Positions 7,984-16,022 of a DNA stretch of 42,633 nucleotides are shown here, one piece after another. Each line of letters begins with the position of its first letter. Position 1 is the stretch's first letter. Origin of the DNA: Ruminococcus sp. (GTDB lineage Bacteria > Bacillota > Clostridia > Oscillospirales > Acutalibacteraceae); contig JAFTGC010000013.1 of NCBI GenBank assembly GCA_017458105.1, positions 1 to 42,633 of the forward strand, given 5' to 3'. The notes under the pieces were generated by a model. The model was not told where the DNA came from. It saw only the letters and a program-made list of their open reading frames with translations, and did no database searches. The position numbers were made by a program, and so were the translations under genes.

Positions 7984-8577
7984 TTACTCGTAAATGTGTA
8001 AGCTTTCTTCCAGTTTCTTAATTTTGTTATTATATCGTTTTATAATTCTGCTCAGTTTAAAAATCATAATAAAGTCAACCATTGTTGCAATAAATAAAAA
8101 TATCATCATAACTGTGTCACCTGAGAAAAAGTTTGTATTTAGAACATAGTCAAGCATTTTAACGGTACAAAAAACGCATCCGATACCGCTTAGTAAAAAC
8201 AAAATCATTGCTCCCCGTACGGAATGAATTTTGCATTGATTGAGCCTGATTTTTGAACGGCTGTCGCTGACAAATTCCTCTGTTACTTCACTTTTTTTGC
8301 CTGTGAGATAGATAATTTCCGTAATGCCGTCAAGTTTATGAGGAACAATTTCGTAACCGCACTGTTTGGCAAAATCGGCAACCTCTTTGATTTTGTCAAC
8401 TTTCTCAGCATGTAAAACAGTGACGTATTCACAAGACTCTGTTTTTACAAACTGATAAAGACAGCCAAGGGTTACTGAAACAAGCTTCCAGCCTTTTTTA
8501 TTCATACTGTTAATGAAGTTTATCTCCTTGTCCAAATCTACAAAAATCTTAAATTTAGTTACCGTTTGTTTACTCAT
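7984..8577 (-). CDS. DUF2812 membrane protein
   Basis: 197 aa. The N-terminal 90 residues match the DUF2812 pattern (KFKIFVDLDKEINFINSMNK, GWKLV, then a beta-strand with YQF). Two transmembrane segments follow at about residues 122-142 and 155-175, with a short charged tail. The start codon overlaps the stop of the PadR gene (ATGA, 8574-8577), so translation is coupled. PadR-DUF2812 pairs are widespread in Firmicutes; the membrane protein is presumably the regulated output. Its biochemical role is unknown. Confidence 0.85.
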   Translation of the reverse strand: MSKQTVTKFKIFVDLDKEINFINSMNKKGWKLVSVTLGCLYQFVKTESCEYVTVLHAEKVDKIKEVADFAKQCGYEIVPHKLDGITEIIYLTGKKSEVTEEFVSDSRSKIRLNQCKIHSVRGAMILFLLSGIGCVFCTVKMLDYVLNTNFFSGDTVMMIFLFIATMVDFIMIFKLSRIIKRYNNKIKKLEESLHIYE

Positions 8578-8894
8578 TGTTTACCTCCTAAAATCTGTTT
8601 TCCGTTGTTTACAAGTTCTTCAAGTCTTTCAAGTTCATTGTTAAGAGCGGTTGTGCCCGATTCGGTTATGATATATTCCTTTTTTGAGTTGTTGTTTGAG
8701 TACTCACTAATCAGCCCTTTTGAAAGTAGATTACTGATAGCACCATAGAGGGTCCCTGCCCCAAGGTTTAGTCTGCCGTTGGTTAGTTTAGACACATTCT
8801 GCATAATTCCGTACCCATGAAGTGGCTGTTTAACGGACAGCAAAATGTAATAAACAGCTTCTGTAAGCGGTTGGATTTTTACGCCCATATACAA
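8574..8894 (-). CDS. PadR-family transcriptional repressor
   Basis: 106 aa, the short PadR form. The winged helix is evident: LTEAVYYILLSVKQPLHGYG, then IMQNVSKLTNGRLNLGAGTLYGAISNL with the recognition helix near residue 45, then the wing YIITESG. The C-terminal helix for dimerisation is short. It is the first gene of a two-gene unit with DUF2812 and is probably autoregulated by the inverted repeats in its own promoter region. AGGAG lies upstream of the ATG. Known PadR proteins respond to small hydrophobic ligands; the ligand here is unknown. Confidence 0.92.
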   Translation of the reverse strand: MYMGVKIQPLTEAVYYILLSVKQPLHGYGIMQNVSKLTNGRLNLGAGTLYGAISNLLSKGLISEYSNNNSKKEYIITESGTTALNNELERLEELVNNGKQILGGKQ

Positions 8895-8907
8895 AACTCC
8901 TTTCGTT

Positions 8908-8938
8908 ATCCGATATATCAGCTAACGATATATCGGAT
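8908..8938. promoter_or_regulatory. Probable PadR operator, 12-bp perfect inverted repeat
   Basis: ATCCGATATATC (8908-8919) and GATATATCGGAT (8927-8938) are perfect inverse complements with a 7-base spacer. The repeat lies between the promoter and the padR start. A related half-site pair (ACGAT-t-ATATCGT, 8945-8957) overlaps the -10 box. The arrangement fits autorepression. Confidence 0.75.
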
Positions 8939-8947
8939 TATGTAACG

Positions 8948-8976
8948 ATTATATCGTCATACGGTATATTTGTCAA
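8948..8976 (-). promoter_or_regulatory. Consensus promoter of padR-DUF2812
   Basis: On the minus strand TTGACA (8976-8971) and TATAAT (8953-8948) are separated by 17 bases. Both boxes match the consensus perfectly. The -10 box is embedded in a palindromic AT-rich element related to the downstream operator. Confidence 0.85.
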
Positions 8977-8984
8977 TAGTTTTT

Positions 8985-9016
8985 AAAAAAAATCGTGCCG
9001 TTTCGGGCACGATTTT
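8985..9016 (-). terminator. Intrinsic terminator of the uracil-DNA glycosylase gene
   Basis: An 11-bp stem (8989-8999 with 9006-9016) is followed on the minus strand by a long T-run. It begins 6 bases after the glycosylase stop. Confidence 0.85.
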
Positions 9017-9021
9017 AAATG

Positions 9022-9594
9022 TTAATATGTATGTTCGCAGATCTCGTGTATTTTATCACGCAAAATCTGAAAGTCCCTGAAAGCTTCGGGCTTTCGCCTT
9101 GGGTCACGCAAAACAGCGGCAGGGTGCAGCATTGCCATCATCAAAACTCCGCTCTTTTCAAAGAAAATGCCGTGTTCTTTGGTTATTTTTATATCCGGCT
9201 TGATAATTTTTGCAGCAGCTATTCTGCCCAAACAAACGATGATTTTCGGTTTCATCAGTTTGTACTGATTCCTCAGCCAGTCAGTGCAGGCAAGCTGTTC
9301 ATCAGGTTTTGGGTCACGGTTTTTCGGCGGCCGGCATTTAACTATATTTGCAATGTATATGTTTTTATCTCGTGAAAGATCAACAGAGTATAGCATTTTG
9401 TCGAGCAGTTTTCCGCCCCTGCCCACAAAAGGTTCGCCTTGTAAATCCTCGTTTTCACCCGGACCTTCGCCGATAAAAAGCACTTCGGCGTCCTTATTTC
9501 CAATGCCAAAAACAACATTTGTGCGTGTTTCGCAAAGTCCGCATTTGTGGCAGTTTAGGCATGCTTCTTCAAGTTGATTCCAGTTATCAAACAT
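9022..9594 (-). CDS. Family 4 (type 4) uracil-DNA glycosylase with Fe-S cluster
   Basis: 190 aa. It removes uracil from DNA in base-excision repair. Family 4 features are present: GEGPGENED followed by GEPFVGRGG (catalytic motif 1), and the C-terminal motif MLHPAAVLRDP. Four cysteines expected to bind the 4Fe-4S cluster are C15 and C18 (CHKC) plus C87 (VKCRPP) and C103 (LACTDW). ATG at 9594 is chosen because AGGAGA lies about 7 bases upstream; the open frame upstream of it is intergenic. It is divergent from pduL. Confidence 0.93.
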   Translation of the reverse strand: MFDNWNQLEEACLNCHKCGLCETRTNVVFGIGNKDAEVLFIGEGPGENEDLQGEPFVGRGGKLLDKMLYSVDLSRDKNIYIANIVKCRPPKNRDPKPDEQLACTDWLRNQYKLMKPKIIVCLGRIAAAKIIKPDIKITKEHGIFFEKSGVLMMAMLHPAAVLRDPRRKPEAFRDFQILRDKIHEICEHTY

Positions 9595-9622
9595 TTTATT
9601 TCTCCTAATTTTGATATTAATA

Positions 9623-9651
9623 TTGAAAAAATTTACTAAAAGGTGTATTAT
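9623..9651 (+). promoter_or_regulatory. Promoter of pduL
   Basis: TTGAAA (9623-9628) and TATTAT (9646-9651) with a 17-base spacer, about 45 bases upstream of the pduL start codon. Confidence 0.6.
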
Positions 9652-9696
9652 TAAATGTGGAATGATTCCCAAATTTTTTGATTGGTGGTATATATT

Positions 9697-10263
9697 ATGA
9701 AAGTTTTGGTTGAAACATCTGCACACCATGTTCATGTCAGTGACGATGCTCTCGAGGTTTTGTTTGGCAAGGGTGCTACTCTTACAAATAAGAAAAACCT
9801 CTCTCAGCCGGGGCAGTTTGCTTGTGTAGAAAAGGTTACTGTTGTAGGCCCCAGGGGAGAGATGAAGATGTCAATCCTTGGTCCTACAAGAAAAAATACT
9901 CAGGTTGAGGTTTCTTTAACAGATGCAAGAAAACTCGGTATTTCCGCTCCGGTAAGGGAGTCAGGCGACATAGCAGGCACACCTGGATGCAAACTTATAG
10001 GACCTGCAGGTGAGTACGAAATTTCAGAGGGTGTAATTGCTGCAAAAAGACACATTCACTTTACACCTGAAAACGCAAAGGAGTTTGGTGTTGAGGACAA
10101 GCAGACTGTTTCTGTTAAAATTGAGGGTACAGAGCGTTCGCTTATTTTTGACGAGGTTGTTATCCGTGTTTCAGAAAAATATGCACCTGCAATGCACATT
10201 GACACAGATGAAAGCAATGCAGCAATGGCTTTTGGCGAAGTTTACGGTGAAGTTATTGTATAA
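9697..10263 (+). CDS. pduL: PduL-type phosphotransacylase
   Basis: 188 aa. PduL transfers an acyl group between CoA and phosphate (propionyl or acetyl) and is unrelated to Pta. Both metal-binding beta-barrel repeats are visible: SAHHVHVS at residues 8-15 and KRHIHFTPENAKEFGV in the second half, with the histidines that coordinate zinc. There is no encapsulation peptide or microcompartment gene nearby, so a free cytosolic enzyme in acetate or propionate metabolism is likely. ATG at 9697 has GGTGG 8 bases upstream; the TTG at 9682 is rejected. It is monocistronic, with a promoter upstream and a terminator downstream. Confidence 0.93.
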   Translation: MKVLVETSAHHVHVSDDALEVLFGKGATLTNKKNLSQPGQFACVEKVTVVGPRGEMKMSILGPTRKNTQVEVSLTDARKLGISAPVRESGDIAGTPGCKLIGPAGEYEISEGVIAAKRHIHFTPENAKEFGVEDKQTVSVKIEGTERSLIFDEVVIRVSEKYAPAMHIDTDESNAAMAFGEVYGEVIV

Positions 10264-10326
10264 AATTAATTGAGTAATCTCTGTTAAGGCAAACTTTGCC
10301 GTTTAATAAGTGATTAGTATTAAAAT

Positions 10327-10368
10327 GGGCTGTATCAAAACCTTCTTGGCTTTGATACAGTCCTTTTT
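10327..10368. terminator. Bidirectional terminator between pduL and the dockerin protease
   Basis: A 13-bp stem (10327-10339 with 10351-10363, one G-T pair) is followed by five T on the plus strand, with an A-rich stretch on the other side. It serves the two convergent genes. Confidence 0.85.
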
Positions 10369-10387
10369 ATGCAAGTTTTTAAGGTGA

Positions 10388-12112
10388 TTATTTAAGCGAA
10401 ACAAGATATTTCTGTATTGCCGTGCAGTCCTTTATATTGATTCTTCCGTCCTGATTATAGTCTGCATTCGCATAACCGACAGCACTCAAATCAGCATCTA
10501 AAATTACATATTTCTGAATAGTTGAGGCATCCGCAATGTTGACAACTCCGTTGTTGTCAGCGTCCCCCAAAAGTGTTAGTGCCGATTCGGTTGTTAGTGC
10601 TTTTATAACCAGGTTTCCTCCGATGTCATCATTTTCTTCAATTTTGTAATAGTCCATAACATCCTGAACCTTGCCGTTATAGTAGACATAGCTTGATTCT
10701 TTTTTTGAGTCAGGTTTAAAAATAAGTTTTCTTGAGCTGTTTGTAAGCCATTCGTCAACACCCACGGTATTAGGGTCTGTTTTTGTGTTTTCGGTTTTCA
10801 TTTTTACACCAATGCCTGCTTTGCTTTGTTTAAGTTCAAATTTGCCGGTGTCAACATTTATGTATCCGCTGTAATCAACTTTTCCCGATGCAAGCTCCTG
10901 CCATTTTGAAGTATCGTTTGTCGGGGTTTTGCCGTCATCTCCCACCGGTATGTAGTAGACGGTGTATTCATTGCCTATGCTCTCGGTTTCAAAAATAACC
11001 TTGTCCAAAAATTCAGGATTAGCGTTAAAATCAAAGGTGTTGATATAGGTTATTTCTTTGTATCCTTTTTGAGATAAAAAGTCAAATTCGCAAATAGCAC
11101 CAAAGGTTTCTGCCTGGTAAAAATGGTCAAATCCGGTGTTTTTTACATAGTCTGTTATACAGAAAGTAGGGGAGAATTTATTACTGAACAGAGTTGCGTC
11201 CTCGTATGAAATCCAGAAATATCCGTTATTGTCATTGTAGTCACCCCAAGTGTTTCTGCATAGCCATGCACCGTCATTTTTTGGTGTAAAGGTATCCTGA
11301 TATTCTTCGGTGATTCCCTGCTGAATGTCTTCTTCGGTAGGAGTAACCCAGTCTTTTACAGTGAATTTTTCTTTGCTGAAGTTGTCGTCCCAACCGATAA
11401 TGCTGATGGAATGACCGTTTACGCTTGTTGGAAAATTAGGGCAGTAGTAGGTTGTTCGTCCGTTTGTTTCAAAACTTTTGTCGCTGTGGTAGCTTGCAGC
11501 AACTGCTGCATAATCCATAATGCACTTTTTGATTGTGTCCTTGTCACTGCCGTCAAGGTACATTATTCCGGTTACGCCAAAGTCAATTGTTTCAGGTTCC
11601 ACAGGTTTAAAAAGACTGAAATCTGAACCGAACGGCATAACACTCTCTTTGACTGCACCCGAACGGCTGATGAGGTATCCCGTAGCAATCCATGAATAGC
11701 CACCGTCTTTTTCATATGTTCTATGCCAACCGGTTCCGTCACTTCTTGTTGCCCCCCATGCGTCAAGGTGAGCAGTCGAGAGCCAGCTTGATGAGGTGTT
11801 GTCTATGTCTTTATTTTTTATCATAAGTGATTCCAAAGCGGAAAGTCCGCTGAAAGCCCAGCAGGATTGTGTAACACCTTGGTTCCTTACAGGTGTAACA
11901 TAACCCTTTTCAAGCGAGCTGTAAGAGTCTGGAATTTTGCTTGAATCAACATCAAGCGAGGTTAGCTCCGTGTCAATATGAGCTTCTACGCTTCCGACAT
12001 CTGTCGACGCATTGCTTGTGTTGGTGTCTATAACAGCGGCACTTGCATTAAACGGCAAGGCAGAAATTGTCAAGGCAGCCGTTAAACCTATTGTGGTCAA
12101 TAGCTTATTCAT
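10388..12112 (-). CDS. Secreted papain-family (C1) cysteine protease with C-terminal dockerin
   Basis: 574 aa. A signal peptide (MNKLLTTIGLTAALTISALP, cleavage near ASA) is followed by a short pro-region. The C1 protease domain has catalytic C84 (NQGVTQSCWAFS), H234 (VNGHSISIIGWDD) and N287 (LCRNTWGDYN). A beta-rich domain of about 200 residues follows. The last 65 residues form a type I dockerin with two calcium-loop repeats: DADNNGVVNIADASTIQKY and DYNQDGRINIKDCTAIQKYL. The dockerin implies docking to a cohesin scaffold on the cell surface or on other secreted proteins, as in cellulosomes and the R. bromii amylosome. ATG at 12112 has GGAG upstream; a TTG three codons earlier is too close to it. 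Target protein unknown. Confidence 0.93.
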   Translation of the reverse strand: MNKLLTTIGLTAALTISALPFNASAAVIDTNTSNASTDVGSVEAHIDTELTSLDVDSSKIPDSYSSLEKGYVTPVRNQGVTQSCWAFSGLSALESLMIKNKDIDNTSSSWLSTAHLDAWGATRSDGTGWHRTYEKDGGYSWIATGYLISRSGAVKESVMPFGSDFSLFKPVEPETIDFGVTGIMYLDGSDKDTIKKCIMDYAAVAASYHSDKSFETNGRTTYYCPNFPTSVNGHSISIIGWDDNFSKEKFTVKDWVTPTEEDIQQGITEEYQDTFTPKNDGAWLCRNTWGDYNDNNGYFWISYEDATLFSNKFSPTFCITDYVKNTGFDHFYQAETFGAICEFDFLSQKGYKEITYINTFDFNANPEFLDKVIFETESIGNEYTVYYIPVGDDGKTPTNDTSKWQELASGKVDYSGYINVDTGKFELKQSKAGIGVKMKTENTKTDPNTVGVDEWLTNSSRKLIFKPDSKKESSYVYYNGKVQDVMDYYKIEENDDIGGNLVIKALTTESALTLLGDADNNGVVNIADASTIQKYVILDADLSAVGYANADYNQDGRINIKDCTAIQKYLVSLK

Positions 12113-12201
12113 AATACTCAATACTCCTTTTTAAAATTTTCTTGATATATTAAATAACATTATATCAAAATTAATTATATAAGTAAAGAATATAAACAGT
12201 A

Positions 12202-12240
12202 AAAAAACTAATAATATTTTCATAATATTATTAGTTTTTT
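12202..12240. other. Long AT-rich hairpin just upstream of gpr
   Basis: Arms around 12202-12216 and 12226-12240 pair over about 15 bp and end in a run of six T immediately before the gpr ribosome-binding site GGGGAG. It has the form of an intrinsic terminator on both strands, although both flanking genes point away from it. Confidence 0.5.
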
Positions 12241-12256
12241 ATCGGGGAGTGTTTGT

Positions 12257-13144
12257 ATGGAAAGAAGAACCGACCTTGCTCTTGAAGCACGTGAGCTTGT
12301 GGGCGAAGAAATTAAGGGTGTCAACTTAGAGGAGGAGCATCGCTGCGGAATAAAAATCAGCAGATTAAAAATAGACAGCGAAAGGGCGTCACGACAGTTA
12401 GATAAACCAAGGGGAACATATATCACCCTTGAGCTTCCGCCCTTGACGGATTCGTTCCGTGATACTGATGAGCGTATAGGCGTTATTGCTGATGAAGTCC
12501 GTAAATTATTGCCTGTCAACGGGCTGGTGTTGGTAGCAGGTTTAGGAAATCCTGAGATTACACCTGACGCACTCGGCCCTAAGGCAATTTCAAAGGTACT
12601 TGCTACAAGGCATATAAAGGGAGAAGTTGCACGGGCAACGGGGCTTGATAAGCTTCGTCCTGTTGCGGCTATTGCCACAGGAGTAACGGGAAAAACCGGT
12701 ATTGAAACAGGCGAGTACCTGTACAGTATTATTAAAAAGATAAAACCAAATGCGATTGTGGCAATTGACGCACTTGCTTCAAGGCGTCTTGCAAGATTGG
12801 GTTGTACGCTTCAGCTCAGTAATACAGGAATTTCACCCGGGGCAGGTGTAGGAAACAACAGAACAAGGCTGTGCGACGAAACCCTCGGAGTTCCTGTTAT
12901 AGGAATAGGTGTGCCAACAGTGGTAGAGGCCTCTACACTTGCTTTTGATTTGTTTGATACCAATGATGAGGAGTTTTCGTGTCAACTTCGTGAAAAAGTG
13001 AATCCAAGCGGAAGGCAGATGGTAGTAACCCCAAAGGAAATTGACTTGCTTATAAACCGTGCAGCTGAGCTTATTGCGTTGTCGTTGAATTCTGCACTTC
13101 ACACCGATTTATCGGTCAACGATTTACTTTCGTTGATGTATTAG
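12257..13144 (+). CDS. gpr: GPR germination (spore) protease
   Basis: 295 aa. GPR is made in the forespore as a zymogen and degrades small acid-soluble proteins on germination. The N-terminus has the RTDLALEARE propeptide/cleavage motif at residues 4-13. The core reads VLVAGLGNPEITPDALGPKA and then ATGVTGKTGIETGEY, the hallmark region of this family, followed by IDALASRRLARLG. It is somewhat shorter than the Bacillus enzyme (about 370 aa), as in other Ruminococcaceae. It proves that this lineage carries sporulation functions. spoIIP follows 100 bases later. Confidence 0.95.
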   Translation: MERRTDLALEARELVGEEIKGVNLEEEHRCGIKISRLKIDSERASRQLDKPRGTYITLELPPLTDSFRDTDERIGVIADEVRKLLPVNGLVLVAGLGNPEITPDALGPKAISKVLATRHIKGEVARATGLDKLRPVAAIATGVTGKTGIETGEYLYSIIKKIKPNAIVAIDALASRRLARLGCTLQLSNTGISPGAGVGNNRTRLCDETLGVPVIGIGVPTVVEASTLAFDLFDTNDEEFSCQLREKVNPSGRQMVVTPKEIDLLINRAAELIALSLNSALHTDLSVNDLLSLMY

Positions 13145-13181
13145 AGGCATAACTTTCTTTTGTTTTGAATATATATTAAAG

Positions 13182-13214
13182 CAACACCGTACAAAGCCCA
13201 TATGTGCGGTGTTG
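13182..13214 (+). other. Hairpin between gpr and spoIIP
   Basis: A 12-bp stem (13182-13193 with 13203-13214, one wobble pair) encloses a 9-base loop. No T-run follows, so it may be a weak terminator, a processing site or an mRNA-stability element between the two sporulation genes. Confidence 0.45.
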
Positions 13215-13244
13215 ACTTATGACAAAATACAAAGAGGTGTCGGT

Positions 13245-14306
13245 ATGGGGAACAGCAAAATTCTCAGAGGTTTAACAATGTTTATGGCGTCTTGTGCAGC
13301 AGTTATAGGTATGGTTTCAATTGTACACAGGACAGGCGGATATGTCAGCGGTGAAGTTGCAAAAACATCACAAGCCAAAATTGTTACGGCTGCGGAAAGT
13401 TCCACAACCGTGCAAACAGCCGAAAAAGTAAGTACAAGCGGGCAGGAAAAATCCACACAAAAAACATCTGAAACCAAGCAAAGCAAAAGCAATACGACCC
13501 AACCGACCACCTCAAACGGCAAAAATTATCCTGTTATTGAAAAACAGTTTGGTGCTGACGGCATTACATATGATAACTTTTCAGTCAAAAATTATACGGA
13601 CTTTAATTTAAATGTTGCGGATGAATTAAAAAAGAATCTCGGTTTCAAAATAGACAACAGCCATAAGGTGCAAGTTTTGATTTTTCATACCCATACCTGC
13701 GAGAGCTATCTGACAGATGACACAGGCTATTATCCTGCCGACTATTATCCCCGTTCAACAGAAAAAGACAAAAATATTACTTCTGTTGGTGATAAGATTG
13801 AAGCACAACTCAAAAATGCAGGAATCGGAGTTATTCACGACAAAACCTTTCACGATTATCCGTCTTACAACGGCAGTTACGAGCGTAGCTACAATACCAT
13901 TCAAAAATATATGAAAAAGTACAAGGACATTAAGGTTGTATTGGATATTCATAGGGACGCTATCGGAGGTGGCGGCGAGGACGGCAAGGTTAAACCTGTT
14001 TTTGAATACAACGGTAAAAAGTGTGCACAGGTTATGATAATGACAGGCTACAGTTACGAAGGCGGGGGTTATTTTCCTTTTTGGGAAGAAAATCTGTGTT
14101 TTGCACTCAAACTTCAACAAACTGCCGAAACAATGTATCCGGGGCTTACACGACCGCTCAATTTTGGCGAGTACACTTATAACCTGAATGTTTGCAACGG
14201 CTCATTGCTTATAGAGTTTGGTACGGATGTAAACACCATTGACGAGGCACAACGCAGTGGAACAATGATGGGCAAGGCACTTGCAAAAGTATTGCAAAAC
14301 AGTTAA
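13245..14306 (+). CDS. spoIIP: Stage II sporulation protein P
   Basis: 353 aa. SpoIIP is a membrane-anchored peptidoglycan amidase/endopeptidase that works with SpoIID and SpoIIM in engulfment. One N-terminal transmembrane helix (about residues 8-28) precedes a low-complexity Ser/Thr/Lys linker (about 45-100). The catalytic domain has the zinc and active-site motifs LIFHTHTCESYL, then VVLDIHRDAIGG, and near the end LIEFGTDVNTIDEA. ATG at 13245 has GAGGTG 5 bases upstream; the 12-residue upstream extension lacks one. Confidence 0.93.
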   Translation: MGNSKILRGLTMFMASCAAVIGMVSIVHRTGGYVSGEVAKTSQAKIVTAAESSTTVQTAEKVSTSGQEKSTQKTSETKQSKSNTTQPTTSNGKNYPVIEKQFGADGITYDNFSVKNYTDFNLNVADELKKNLGFKIDNSHKVQVLIFHTHTCESYLTDDTGYYPADYYPRSTEKDKNITSVGDKIEAQLKNAGIGVIHDKTFHDYPSYNGSYERSYNTIQKYMKKYKDIKVVLDIHRDAIGGGGEDGKVKPVFEYNGKKCAQVMIMTGYSYEGGGYFPFWEENLCFALKLQQTAETMYPGLTRPLNFGEYTYNLNVCNGSLLIEFGTDVNTIDEAQRSGTMMGKALAKVLQNS

Positions 14307-14351
14307 ATTGCTGTTATAATACTCTATATACTATTTTAAGGAATTATCAAT

Positions 14352-14972
14352 ATGAGAATTTTAAAGCATTTATCAATCATTGCAGCAACATTAATGTTGA
14401 CTGCCGTTTTGCCTTTGGGTACGGTTTATGCAGAACCCGATGATACTGACAATGTGCCTGATGAAACTGAGGCATACACAGAAGCTGTCGAACCGCAAAC
14501 TGAGTATATACCCGAAGAACCTCAGACCGAAGCCACTCAGCCCGAGATCACCGAACCCGAAACAGTTGAGCCTGAAACAGAGTATATTCCTCCGACAGAA
14601 GCCCCCACTCAGGCACCTGAAACAGAATATACCGAGCCTGAAACGGATGAGCCTGAAACTGTTTTTACAGAACCGCTGACAGAGGGTAACAACTACATTG
14701 ACTATGTTGAGGAACAGCCTACAACAAGGGACTTATCACAGCTTCCTACCCTTATGGACAGTACTGAAATTGCCGAAAAGCTTCCTGTGGCAGTTGGTGC
14801 GGATTCCGAAAACGGCGGTGTCAGTTACATCGGCGGAATAATTTGCTGGATTTGCGTCGGCGTTGCAGTTTCAGTTATTCTTGCATTTGTGCTTTCCACA
14901 ACCGGAAAAGGTCGCAGTGGAATCGGCAGATATGACAGCGGTGATAAGCTGGGAGGAACACGCTACAGATAA
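14352..14972 (+). CDS. Secreted, membrane-anchored Pro/Thr/Glu-rich protein
   Basis: 206 aa, function not recognised. A signal peptide (MRILKHLSIIAATLMLTAVL, ending VYA near residue 27) is followed by about 80 residues of acidic repeats built from the unit E/P-E-T-E (EPETVEPETEYIPPTEAP and similar). A short neutral segment follows, then a transmembrane helix (GGIICWICVGVAVSVILAFV, about 160-180) and a basic Gly/Ser/Arg cytoplasmic tail. The topology is single-pass with the acidic rod outside. It sits 45 bases after spoIIP and overlaps dusB by one base (TAATG), so it is translated with dusB. A sporulation or envelope role is only suggested by position. Confidence 0.8.
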   Translation: MRILKHLSIIAATLMLTAVLPLGTVYAEPDDTDNVPDETEAYTEAVEPQTEYIPEEPQTEATQPEITEPETVEPETEYIPPTEAPTQAPETEYTEPETDEPETVFTEPLTEGNNYIDYVEEQPTTRDLSQLPTLMDSTEIAEKLPVAVGADSENGGVSYIGGIICWICVGVAVSVILAFVLSTTGKGRSGIGRYDSGDKLGGTRYR

Positions 14973-15931
14973 TGAAGATAGGAAACTTAGAGATAAAAAA
15001 TTATGCAGCCCTTGCTCCCATGGCAGGAGTTGCCGACTGTGCTTTCAGAGAGCTTTGTGCAAAGTACGGTTCTGCTTATACAGTTACCGAGATGGTCAGT
15101 GCAAAGGGGATTCATTACAACAGTGAACGTTCAGCTGAGCTTATGGAATTAAGCGAACATGAACGCCCGGCGGGTGTTCAGATTTTTGGTGACGATCCTG
15201 CAATTATGGCGGATGCTGCAAGGTTTGCAATGAGGTATAACCCCGACTTTATTGATATTAATATGGGTTGCCCTGCCCCTAAAATTAGCGGAAACGGAGC
15301 AGGTGCAAGCCTTATGAAAAAACCACAGCTGTGCGGAGAAATTGTTCGTGCAGTGTCAGAAGCAGTTAAAATTCCGGTAACAGTTAAAATGCGTAAGGGT
15401 TGGGACGATAATTCGGTGAACTGCGTCGAAGTTGCGAAAATTGTCGAAGCAAACGGAGCTGCAGCTGTAGTTGTTCATGGCAGAACCCGACAGCAGTATT
15501 ACAAACCGCCTGTTGACCGTGATATTATTGCCAAAGTAAAAAAAGCCGTGAAAATTCCTGTTATTGGTAACGGAGATGTCGTATCCGGCAAAAGTGCAAA
15601 ACTACTATACGAGCATACCGGTTGCGATTTGATTATGGTAGGACGCGGAGCAATGGGCAATCCGTGGATTTTCAGTGAGATAAATGAGTATTTCAAAACA
15701 GGACAAGTTCCGCCTAAGCCCGATTGCGAGGAAAAACTGCGTGTGATGAGACTGCAGGTTGAGCGTATGTGCGAACTCAAGGGAGAATTTCTCGGTATGA
15801 GACAAAGCCGAAAGCATATAGTTTGGTATTTGAAGGGCTTTCACGGAGCAGCTTCATTACGCAATGAGGCAGGCCGTGTAAGTACTATGCAGGAACTTGA
15901 CGGTTTGATTGACAAAGTTCTTAACTCGTAA
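14972..15931 (+). CDS. dusB: tRNA-dihydrouridine synthase (DusB-like)
   Basis: 319 aa FMN-dependent TIM-barrel enzyme that reduces uridine in tRNA using NADPH. Visible family motifs are LAPMAGVADCAFREL at the start of the barrel, DINMGCPAPK with the active-site Cys, KMRKGWDD, VVVHGRTRQQYY, GNGDV, and GRGAMGNPWIF. The C-terminal helical tRNA-binding domain ends LDGLIDKVL. In B. subtilis-type genomes this paralogue is called DusB. The start codon overlaps the previous stop. Confidence 0.94.
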   Translation: MKIGNLEIKNYAALAPMAGVADCAFRELCAKYGSAYTVTEMVSAKGIHYNSERSAELMELSEHERPAGVQIFGDDPAIMADAARFAMRYNPDFIDINMGCPAPKISGNGAGASLMKKPQLCGEIVRAVSEAVKIPVTVKMRKGWDDNSVNCVEVAKIVEANGAAAVVVHGRTRQQYYKPPVDRDIIAKVKKAVKIPVIGNGDVVSGKSAKLLYEHTGCDLIMVGRGAMGNPWIFSEINEYFKTGQVPPKPDCEEKLRVMRLQVERMCELKGEFLGMRQSRKHIVWYLKGFHGAASLRNEAGRVSTMQELDGLIDKVLNS

Positions 15932-15945
15932 GGTACAACAAACAG

Positions 15946-15974
15946 TTGAAAATTGTAAAATAATAATGTATAAT
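15946..15974 (+). promoter_or_regulatory. Promoter of glyA-rarA
   Basis: TTGAAA (15946-15951) and TATAAT (15969-15974) are 17 bases apart, about 48 bases before the glyA start. No riboswitch fold is evident in the short leader. Confidence 0.75.
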
Positions 15975-16022
15975 GAGTATTGATTTTATATAAAAAATTT
16001 ATAAGTAAGGAGCAAATTTAAA

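Noticed and set aside
14428-14679. Short periodic repeats that might suggest a CRISPR or satellite
   Set aside because: The period comes from acidic P-E-T codons in a coding region; there are no spacers.
15932-16022. Glycine riboswitch or T-box in front of glyA
   Set aside because: The leader after the promoter is under 50 bases and shows no matching motif.
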